The notes below the pieces were generated by a model that was not told the DNA's origin, searched no databases, and saw only the letters and a program-made list of their open reading frames with translations. This document shows positions 54,852 through 64,000 of a DNA stretch of 64,000 bases, in pieces. A program made the position numbers and the translations under genes. The first letter of the stretch is position 1, and each line of letters opens with the position of its first letter. Source of the stretch: Rhizophagus irregularis (Eukaryota > Glomeromycota > Glomeromycetes > Glomerales > Glomeraceae); assembly GCF_026210795.1 (NCBI RefSeq), contig NC_089429.1:248001-312000 (forward strand), in the 5' to 3' direction.

Positions 54852-55573
54852 AGGAGCCCGAGCAATACATATACAGGTAACAAGAAAGGTCAAAAATTTC
54901 ATAATAGCTCTACGGAAGGTTTTTATTAAGATAAATAAGCAAAGTCAACATGTGACTTCACAAAAAATAAGCAATCTAATCATATGACTTTATAATATTT
55001 TATTGGTCAGTCATGCAGATTTTGACGGACTGATATTTTTTGTTGATGGCTAAATAATTGATATTTTTCTTTTATTGGCTAAATATCAAATATATTTGCA
55101 GTTTAATTATACTTTTTATATACTCTTACTATAATAATAGCATGACTGACGCAATAATCTAGTTATTGGTTATGGTGGATAAAATATCGTGTCACCCCTT
55201 CGGGGTGGCCGATATTTTACCCCCCCTAACCAATAACTATTATATATTTTGCACAAAAATCATTTAATCAATTTTCTCGCATTTATGATTTCACAACAAA
55301 TGTTTCATTTTTTAAATAATATCATCTTAGGTAAAATATCCATTACAGTAATTTTATTACTATGTTAGGTGTTATATAGTGTATTATTAGATAATACAAA
55401 TTTACCCAAGAAATAAGCAATTGGAAATATATGACTTTTCAAAAATTCTACGAAAATAAGCAAATGAAAAAAATATCATTAATTTTACGCAAATTCAATC
55501 TCTAACTGTGGTTAAAACAGCATGTGACTAAGCAAATGATATTGTTATCTATACATATATTGCTCGGGGTCCT
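54852..55573. mobile_element. hAT-like MITE with 8-bp duplication and UUCG hairpin
   Basis: The ends are AGGAGCCCGAGCAATACATA and the complement of AGGACCCCGAGCAATATATG. The perfect 8-bp repeat ATCGGTAT flanks them (54844-54851 and 55574-55581). ATAAGCAA...ATATGACTT words occur in both halves. In the middle, 55160-55238 folds into a strong stem-loop. It encodes no protein. Confidence 0.8.
55160..55238. other. Strong stem-loop with CTTCGG loop
   Basis: AGTTATTGGTTA pairs with TAACCAATAACT, AAAATATCG with CGATATTTT, and CACCCC with GGGGTG around TTCG. In RNA a C(UUCG)G loop is exceptionally stable. It is the only GC-rich spot in its surroundings and sits near the centre of the MITE. Confidence 0.75.
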
Positions 55574-55581
55574 ATCGGTAT

Positions 55582-56256
55582 CCAGAATGTGAAATTTAAA
55601 ATTTGGGTAAGTCTAAAATATCGAAATTTCAAGAACACGTGTTATTTTACTGATCAGTTCTAAAAATGGATAATAAAATTTAAAATTCTTTTAAACAGTT
55701 GTTTATTTAGCAATATGAAAAAATATAAGCTTTTTTTTTCCCGTCAATTTAAGATTACAAAGCTTATATAGGAGAACGAACGTTTGCTAGAATATAACGT
55801 GAGTATTATTTATTATCTTTAACTTAATCAAGAAATTATAAAATCGAAAACGTGTTTACAATCCGAGAAAAATTTAAATGGCTAGAGATACCCGCACGTA
55901 TGACTTCCCATTCAAGCAAACTGTTTAAGCGACAAAATGATTTTTTTATTTAGATAATTGTCATGAAAAATTTTTAAAATTTTTTATATTTGAAAGATAA
56001 AAATGTTTGCTGACGCGACATTTAATTACAAATAGTCAAATATGTATGTTTCGTATAGTAAACATTGCTCGTGACGATTTTGTGTCACCAATGTGATAAT
56101 TAACGGAATTTAATTATACTCTACTTTGTACGCCACTATTTCACGTTTTTGTTCAGTGAACTTTGTGAACTAGTGAACCCACTTGTTTTCTCTTTAACTT
56201 CCTAACATTATTTATCAAACGTATAAAAACGTGCCATAACAATTTTAAATTTAGAA
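55582..56256 (+). promoter_or_regulatory. Upstream region of the APSES gene
   Basis: It is an AT-rich region with no ORF. GACGCGAC at 56012-56019 is close to the ACGCGT box bound by MBF, which would suit a cell-cycle gene, but one near-match is weak evidence. No TATA box or start site can be fixed. Confidence 0.35.
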
Positions 56257-58971
56257 ATGGATATCACAGCACCAAACATATCAACTGCTTCAACGTCCAC
56301 CTCGGATACTTCAAATGAAAATTTAAATAACGCGAGTACTCCACCTCCCAAATCACCAACCATAATTCCAACATCTTTACTTGCTACACCTCCTACACCA
56401 ATATCGAATATTTCGGAAGCTAGTTCACAAATTCCAAGGCCAAATTCCGGACCTATTTACTCGGCTGTTTACTCCGGTGTTCCAGTATACGAATTTCTTG
56501 TAAGAGATGTTGCTGTAATGAGGAGACGACCGGATTCATATTTAAATGCCACTCAAATATTAAAAGTTGCTGGTCTCGAAAAAGGAAAACGTACCAAAAT
56601 CATTGAAAAAGAAGTTTTAACCGGTGAACACGAAAAAGTTCAAGGAGGTTATGGAAAATATCAGGGTACTTGGTAAGTTTATTTGCATAGTTAATTCTAT
56701 ATATGTTGTCATGGCGATTTGTTGATTAAACTATAAAAGTAATATAATTAATTATATAATATTAAGTTTCTTGTCTCTTGACACGGTTTAAAATCATTTA
56801 TATAAATTATTATTATTAATTTATAGAGATTTTATAATAAATACTTCTAGTTCACTAATAAATTTTTTCATTTGCAATTTAACTGATTATAGGGTTCCTT
56901 TTGAAAGAGGAAAGGAACTTGCAGAACAATATGGTGTTCTTGAAATTTTACGTCCATTATTGGAATATCAGCCACCAAAACACGATGTACCATATTCATC
57001 TTCTCCATATACACCTACAAAAGAACAAGCGATGGCTGCTCTACGTCGAAGAAACGCGCAAAGTAATCAGAATAGTAATAGTAACATAGTAAACGGCATG
57101 CCAAATGGATCCGTCAATTTCGGTCATGAAGAAGCTACCGCACATTCGGAAGTTTCTGAACCAATACAAACTATAAGTGAAATTGAAGACGAAGAACGTC
57201 TTCGAAGTATATTGTTAGCTATTTATTGTAATGAGGATCCCAATTCGATCCCTGAACTCATAGTACAAGTTTGTTCGCCATCACCAGCAGATTACGATTT
57301 AGTTCTTGATGAAGGTGGACATACCTCTCTTCATTGGGCAGCTGCATTAGGTCGTTTACAAATTGTAGAATTATTATTATCAAAAGGTGCCAATTCACAA
57401 AAAGCTAATTATGATGGCGAATCAGTTTTGGTCCGTTCTGTTTTAACAACTGCAAATTATGAGGCACAAACATTTTCTAGTATAATTGAACTTCTCCGTG
57501 ACAATATACATATGACCGACAAAGACAATCGTTCTGTCTTTCATCATCTGGCATTGAGCGGGGCCGTCAAAGGTCATAGTGCTCCAGCAAAATATTATAT
57601 GGATTGTTTGTATGAGTGGATAACATCACATAACATCGATATCTCAACTGTATTAAATATTCAAGACTCTAATGGCGACACGGCTTTAAATCTTGCTACG
57701 AGGCTAAAACAAACTCACATGTGTCGGCAGTTACAAGAAATGGGTGCAAATCGTCAGATTGAAAACAAAGTAGGATTGCGACCCTCAGATTATAGCCCGA
57801 ATGCCACTGAGCAAATGGAAATCGACGAAATTCAAGAAGTGCGTTTACTACTTTTTTTTTCCTTTGATAAACGTATATTCTCATTTTTTTATATTCAATT
57901 CCTTTTGTTTAGAATGGACAACCTCAGTCTAATGAAACGATAATAGACGTCTTCACACAACCGGATACAATAACATATACTAATCCGCGTAAAAGAAACA
58001 GAGAAATCGTTGAAGGTAAACTCTAATTTTCGTCATTGAATATTACGAATATTATTTTAAGTAATTAACGCGTTATAAACTTTTATATTATCATTTACTA
58101 TTCCAAAGTCATCCACAAATTGGTTGAAGATGCAGAAAATGAATGGATAGAACAGATTAAAACAAAAGATGAGCAAATTAATAACACCCGAAACAAATAT
58201 AATCGAGATTCAAGACTACTTATGGAAGCACAGAGAACCATGCAATGGTATCGTTCACAAGAAAAGGAATATGAAGAAACTGAAACTAGAATCAAATTCC
58301 TTGAAACGGTGTTGCGTAGCGAGCGCGATGATGATCAAGAAGATTTTGGCCTAAGAAAGCGTCAGAAACTCTCACATTCGAATGGGAACGACTCTAATGA
58401 TAAATTATCTGTAGCATCAACTACTATTTCTTCTCCAATAACCCAATTGCCACCGATAGAAACAACAACGTCATCAGAACCAACGGTTACAGTGCAAACA
58501 ACAACGACAGCAAATAGTTCTTGTAATGATTCCGCAACAACTTCAACGATCCCGAACGCAGATTTACTTTCTACGGAGACTGCCTCAATAGAGCAAAATA
58601 AGCTCCCAGAAATTATAATCACACCACCAAATGATGCTGCTCCGCCACCGTTAGTTCAAACTCAACCGACTGCTCATACTACCGACGAAATGATTGATGG
58701 CGAAATAAGGAGCTTACAGGCACAAATCACCGCATATATACGTGATCAAGAGCTTCTCAAACAGGAAATTGAAGCTCTTGCTGCGAGCACTGACAGGTCT
58801 GAGATGCAGTATAAAGGCATCATTGCCTCGTGTTGCAAACTCGATATTGATAAAGTAGATGATTTTGTTGAAAGCATAATTAGTGCTATTGAAAACGATA
58901 GTAATGAACTCAACCGGGACCATATAGGAGCCTTTATGAATAAGGTTCGTGGCTCCGAAAGCCTAATTTAG
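56257..58971 (+). CDS. APSES/ankyrin transcription factor, Mbp1/Swi4/Res-like
   Basis: Exons at 56257-56672, 56893-57838, 57913-58015 and 58109-58971 join in frame to 775 codons, close to Mbp1 length. After a Ser/Thr/Pro-rich N-terminus comes the KilA-N/APSES DNA-binding domain, residues about 65-165 ([50 protein letters not shown]). Ankyrin repeats follow at about 290-440 ([35 protein letters not shown]). Exons 3-4 carry a basic KRKRNRE-type patch (PRKRNRE), a long coiled coil and a Ser/Thr/Pro-rich linker. Such proteins bind ACGCGT or CACGAAA and pair with a Swi6-type partner to drive G1/S genes. Which paralogue it is cannot be told. It is convergent with the chorismate synthase gene. All introns are GT-AG. 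Confidence 0.93.
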
Positions 58972-59313
58972 GTTTTTTCTGTTTGACCCTCTTCGTTTTT
59001 TTGGATATTTAGTAAAGTTATTTACATAAGTAAATTTTTTAAATTTTTTTGTCCCAAATTTTTTTCTAATGCAACTATTACTTAACAAAAAGTAACAAAA
59101 AGTCGTGTGGCTTTATGCCCACATTCGTTTTTATTAAATAAATATGTAATTAAAAATTTTTTATAATCTAGTTATTCAAGTAAAGTTGCTTTTTTAAGCA
59201 AATATTTATCACTTTTTAAAGGATAAAATAATTAATCACAAAGGAAGCAATATGATTTTTATTAGGTTTAATACTATAATAGAATAAAGAATATTAAAGT
59301 AAAACTCGTTTTT
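58972..59313. other. Convergent 3' intergenic region
   Basis: The 342 bp between two converging genes holds both 3' UTRs and poly(A) signals. AT-rich tracts such as TTATTAAATAAATATG at about 59131 could serve as a signal for the plus gene. No other feature is seen. Confidence 0.5.
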
Positions 59314-60869
59314 TTATTGCTTTTGTGTTTCTGATAGTTTTGGGATTACACCTGACATTGCAGCTGGAATATTAGGATTTGGAGGTAGTAATGAAGCGAC
59401 AGTTTTACGAGATTGTTGAATCATAAGGGCACTAAAGAAAAAAAATTAATTAACAAAAGAGGGGGAATTAAAGAATATCATAATAAAATAAAATTTACTC
59501 CATGATAACTAGGGCTGCCATTGACTCGACAATTGGCACAGCACGTGGAACTACACATGGATCATGACGACCTCGAGCCGCAAGCACACCATCAACGCCA
59601 TTGTAAGTAGCAGTTTCTTGTTCTTGAGAAATAGTAGCAGGTGGTTTAAATGCAACTCTAAAATAAATATTTTCACCATTCGTAATACCACCCTGCGTAA
59701 TAAAATATGATAAATAAAGTGTTCCACCATAAATCAATAATATTTACATGATTACCTGAGTACCACCGGAGTTATTAGTTTTAGTACCTAGTCTATCATT
59801 TTTTAATACCCAAGGATCATTATGTTGATGTCCAAATAACGTAGTACCTTTGAATCCACTTCCAATTTCAAAACCTTTTGTAGCTGGAATAGAGAGCATT
59901 GCGTGTGCAAATTTTGCTTCCAACTTATCAAAACATGGTTCACCTAATCCGACGGGTACGTTACGAATGACACATGTAATTGTTCCTCCAACAGAATCTT
60001 TAGCTTCTTTAGCTTCATGAATACGCTATTAAGAGATAAACTAATATTAACTAAGGCTCATAAAGCTTTACATATAAATAATGTTTATAAGACAGACCTC
60101 CCGCATTTTATCTGATACTGTTTTATCGGGACATCGAACGGCATCTTTGTCTACTTCTTCTCTACGAATTGTATTTAAAAGTTCCCAAAAATCTTCAGGA
60201 AATAATCTTTCATCTTGCTCATTAATAAATGGCATTGCTATATTTGAGACTGAAGATACAAATGCAACAATCTCAACTCCATGAACAAGCTTTAAATACT
60301 TTTCAGCAATAGCTCCAGCAGCAACTCTCCCTATTTAAAACAACAAACATGTTAGCATGAATAAACCAGAGATGAAATCAGAAGTTTCACTAAATCATTT
60401 TGTCTTAACCTATTGTTTCTCGAGCAGATGCTCTGCCTCCTCCACTACTTGCTTTGATACTATATTTTTGTAAATATGTCCAATCAGCGTGACTTGGTCT
60501 AGGATATAAATCAGTTTCTGAATAATCATGAGGTCTTTGATCCTGATTTGGAACCAATAATCCAATTGGCGTACCTAACGTTATACCAGATTCTGTACCC
60601 GATTGTATTGCTACTTTATCTTTTTCATCCCTCTATATTCAAAAATACTTCTATTAGCTTAATTAATTAACAGCGAAATAATGCGAATTATTTTTACTCA
60701 CTGGAGTTGTCAAATTACTTTGACCTGGTCTCCTTCTATCAAGTTGTATTTGTATATCAGCTTCAACGAGAGATAACCCAGGTGGACATCCGTCGACAAT
60801 GCAACCTACGGATTTGCCGTGAGATTCTCCAAAGGTAGTAACTCGAAAAAGTGTACCGAATGTACTCAT
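59314..60869 (-). CDS. ARO2: Chorismate synthase, six exons
   Basis: Exons at 60869-60702, 60632-60410, 60330-60098, 60025-59756, 59692-59499 and 59431-59314 give 401 codons, near the usual fungal 376-400. The enzyme turns EPSP into chorismate, the last step of the shikimate pathway, using reduced FMN. Signature motifs are present: [20 protein letters not shown] at the start, [42 protein letters not shown] and [18 protein letters not shown], then [20 protein letters not shown] and DALMIQQ near the end. Fungal enzymes often have their own flavin reductase activity; that cannot be judged here. It is divergent from the HMG-box gene, with 592 bp between starts. Nothing suggests damage. Confidence 0.96.
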
Positions 60870-61461
60870 TATGCAGAATATAGCATCGTATCCGATAACG
60901 ATAACTTAGATCTTATTTTACTATATATATAATAATATTTTTGTAATTGTGGCTTGTTGTCGTGATTAACATTGTTTACATTTGTGATAAATATTTGGTT
61001 TTTTTATTTATACAATGACACTAAATTAAAAAGATGAATCCTCGATTTGTATTGTACGATGTGATAAAGAAAAAAAATCCGATGATAAACTAATTTTATT
61101 AATTAATTAAACTATCAATTGACTAGTGCGCGTAAATTCGACATATATTATTGTAATGCAGATTTAATATTCGCTATCCGGTCCTACTTACTAATTACTA
61201 TACTATACTTATACTTCATACTTCGTATAAAGGTGCAGTGAAATTCTTTTATTTTTTTTATTTTGTTTAAAGTTTTCTCTTGAATCTTATCTTTATACCT
61301 TTTTTGTCATTATCTTGGTAAGAATAACTGTGTAAATTAATTTCAATTTTATCACGTGATTGAACCTGCCAATCAAAAAAAAATTAATAATAATCATATT
61401 TCATTATTTAAACGCGCCTTTCTTGGGAAATTTCATAAGAACAACTCTTTTACAAATTAAG
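60870..61461. promoter_or_regulatory. Divergent promoter region, chorismate synthase and HMG-box gene
   Basis: It is 592 bp, AT-rich and non-coding. TGACTAG at 61119 might be a partial general-control (Gcn4-type TGACTC) site, and ATCACGTGAT at 61350-61359 is a palindromic E-box (CACGTG). Both are guesses from short words. A frame upstream of ATG 61462 is open (from 61360) but lacks HMG-like sequence, so 61462 is preferred as the start. Confidence 0.45.
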
Positions 61462-62069
61462 ATGCCTAAAGCAGCTAAATCTATAACCGCTACTACAAAG
61501 CTAAATCGTAAAGCGACCACTAAACAAAAAGTGGATACCGCTAAGAAAGCTACTAGAAGATCCGCTAAGAAGGATTCCTCGGATCCTAAACGTAATCTTA
61601 CTGCGTATATGTTCTTCTCGATGGAGTATAGAGAAAAAGTGAGGCAAGACCATCCTAATGCTACTTTCGGTAAGTTCATTAAAATTTATTCTTCTTTGAT
61701 ATAGTGATGTATTTTATTCGTAATTTTACAGGTGAAATCGGTAAACTCCTTGGCAAAAAATGGAAGGATATGTCTGAAAAGGAGAAAATTGTAAGTGTAA
61801 TTTCATATAAAATGAATTATTTAAAACGAAATTATTCTCTGACGCGTCAATTAATCTATGCTTTGTAAATTAGCCTTATGTTAATAAAGCCGAAGAAGAT
61901 AAAAAACGGTATGAAAAAGAAAAAGCCGCAATTGGGGTAAGTTGTTGTAATGTTTGTTTGTAACATAGAAACATTATCTTACAATGACTATTAGGAAAGC
62001 AAAGCTGCAGCATCCGACCAGGATGCTGAAATGGACGATGAAAACGTTTCCGACAATGAAAGCGGGTGA
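61462..62069 (+). CDS. NHP6/HMGB-like chromatin protein, four exons
   Basis: Exons at 61462-61669, 61732-61790, 61874-61936 and 61995-62069 give 134 codons with GT-AG introns in frame. A lysine-rich N-terminus (about 48 residues) precedes one HMG box, residues about 49-117: DPKRNLTAYMFFSMEYREKV, GEIGKLLGKKWKDMSEKEK and PYVNKAEEDKKRYEKEKAA. An acidic tail (DQDAEMDDENVSDNESG) ends the protein. The box bends DNA without sequence choice and helps nucleosome remodelling and transcription in the nucleus. It is longer than yeast Nhp6 (about 93 residues) because of both tails. The start is chosen because upstream in-frame codons do not look like protein. Confidence 0.94.
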
Positions 62070-64000
62070 ATACCGGGTACGATAACACATGAACTTGTAA
62101 AAATTTGATTTCATTATAATATCACTAATATCACTATATCACTATATAGCCGTAATTTGTGATGCTTATAGAGACAGAATCTATATTATGACTTGTTGGT
62201 AAATATTGAAATATATAAATTTATACCTATGTACGATATTCTATAAATAATTGAGCTATAGACGCGTCACAATATTGTAAAAATCGAAAGTATAGTTAAA
62301 CTGATTTCTTTTAAATTTCATTGATTTGGATAAATATTTCATTTTTCTTTATGGACAAATATTTTATAAAAAAAAGCCTTGGTTGCAAAGCCACTAATCA
62401 ACTGCTAAGCCATTGTTGTCGCAGAAAATTTGTTGTTTACAAATCGGAAAGGGAAGGTAAATCATGACTTTTTAATTTTTACCGGAATTAAAATGGCTAA
62501 TCTAATAAACCTAAAAAAAGTGTTCTTTGTTTAAAAAAATGTTTTTGATGTTTACATTAAAAAAAAAAAAATTAGCAAATAAAAATTTCCATCTTTATAA
62601 TAATAATTTCCGATTTCCGAGTTCAATTCATATTGCTAATAAAATAAAATAATATTTATTGAGTAGCTTTACAATCAAATAATTTATTAGATAATAATTA
62701 TCTTGTAATAAAATAATTTGATAATATTACTTATTTTTACTTAATAATTTGAAAATAAATGTTTTGAATATGTGGGGTTATATTATTATTTATTATTATT
62801 AAATTCTTAAAAAAAAATGAAATTTTACTTAATTTTTAATGATTTTGCAAGTTTTACCCTAAAATGAAAAATATTTTATATTTTAATATTACTTTTTTTT
62901 GAATAATCTATTGATTTATATTCAAAAGTATATATTGTATAAATTTTAAGACCTTTAATTAATATTTTTATCTGAAGTGATTTGCTAATTATTTGCAAAA
63001 TATTAAGCTTTATAATAATTATTTTTTAAATATTTAAATATAAATTTGATTTGGTCAAAAATTGATGTATTTACCTGCTTTAATTACTATATAAATTACA
63101 ATTGATTTTTTAAAAAATAAAACTAATTAATTATAAAAAAATTTTGGAAATAAAAATAAAAAAAATGATAATTTTATAGGATAATTCAAATTATTTTAGA
63201 ATTTTAGTATAAATATAAATATTTATGTTAAAAAGTATAATTTTATATCAAAAAAATTAATTAACTTTAATATTGTATTAATTAAATAAACTAAAATAAG
63301 TACTTTTTAACTAATATTATAATATAAAAAGATTATCTATTATCTTATTAAATAAAATATCTAAACTTGAAAATTTTTAAAAAAGTTATTTTATATTATT
63401 TATAGAATAATAATCTGACAAAAACTTTATTTTTTAGAAGTTTATTATAATTTTATATTAATATTATTAATTTATATAAATTTAAACTGTAAATTTATTA
63501 TATATTCTAATATTTTATAAATTTTATACAAATTTTTATATAAAACTGCAATATAATTATTAAATTTATAAATAAATAATTATATTATTACTTAGTAATA
63601 AAAAAATTTACATATATTATATAATTATTAAAGTAGTAATTTGAAAAAAAACTTTCTTGTATTTATAAAGAAAAAAAATATTACCAAAAAGAAAATAATA
63701 ATAAAAATTTATAATATATATGATTAAAGGTAGGTTTCAATAAAAATGTCAATCTGGTTATCTAGTTAAATTACATGATTTATATTAGTAAAATTTATTT
63801 ATATTTTTTGTGAAATGGTATTGCTAAAAAGAAAATGATTTGCATACTATATGTAATCAAATAAATAATAGATTAAATGGATAATTAGATCTTATTTCTA
63901 TATATATAATAATTACATATATATATATATATAAAGATCAATCAAAAGAATCAAGCATATAATTGAAAAATTTTTGAATCCTATTAGAAGAAAACGTATT
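62070..64000. other. Gene-free AT-rich tail of the window
   Basis: After the HMG gene's 3' UTR the sequence is extremely AT-rich. No open frame over 60 codons, no inverted repeat with clear borders and no RNA gene is visible. ACGCGT occurs once at 62262. Confidence 0.55.

Noticed and set aside
61404-61679. 91-codon minus-strand ORF over the HMG gene
   Set aside because: It is antisense to a clear HMG-box exon, whose Lys and Ala codons create the open antisense frame.

Overview
The window looks like an AT-rich, repeat-laden genome segment from an early-diverging fungus. The small GT-AG introns, the APSES/ankyrin cell-cycle transcription factor, the six-exon chorismate synthase, the HMG-box gene and the Plavaka-type transposon all fit a fungus. 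Glomeromycotina (Rhizophagus-like) is my best guess, but it is an inference from composition and gene families, not a match.

Layout. 1-17.4 kb and 39.6-48.3 kb are packed with one family of LINE retrotransposon (ORF1: RNA-binding with a zinc knuckle and an RS-rich stretch; ORF2: EEP endonuclease, reverse transcriptase, RNase H, C-terminal Cys/His knuckle). Copies 1 and 2 are head-to-tail on the minus strand, copy 3 is 5'-truncated on the plus strand, and copy 4 is near full length on the plus strand. Every copy that can be read is broken by frameshifts or stops. The LINEs, two identical-length 293-bp palindromes and an orphan 1.26-kb element are all bounded by the same 15-mer (TGGTTTTTGACCAGT or its complement), as expected of a retrotransposon that keeps inserting at one specific short site.

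17.4-22.2 kb and 31.9-39.5 kb are graveyards of DNA transposons: hAT-type MITEs with 8-bp target duplications, pogo-like TA-flanked elements starting CAGT, foldback elements, a 993-bp tRNA-derived retroposon inside another MITE, and a decayed hAT transposase tail. Scattered in them, always on the minus strand, are arrays of intron-like units of about 115 bp with 20-40-nt exon-like pieces.

22.186-31.899 kb is a candidate 9.7-kb Plavaka/CACTA-class transposon with 41-bp terminal inverted repeats and TA flanks. It carries a seven-exon transposase (minus), a four-exon Myb/SANT-like gene (minus), a divergent plus-strand gene with frameshifts, an exact 50-bp satellite, and a second internal pair of about 200-bp inverted repeats around the two central genes.

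48.3-56 kb holds more MITEs, a palindromic ACGTC-type satellite, a BED-finger transposase fragment and an unidentified ORF remnant. 56.2-62.1 kb is the only host-gene cluster: an MBF/SBF-like APSES factor (plus), chorismate synthase (minus, convergent with it) and an NHP6/HMGB-like gene (plus, divergent from chorismate synthase). 62.1-64 kb is very AT-rich with no gene seen.

All exon coordinates were read by hand from splice consensus and reading-frame continuity; no transcript or database support was available.
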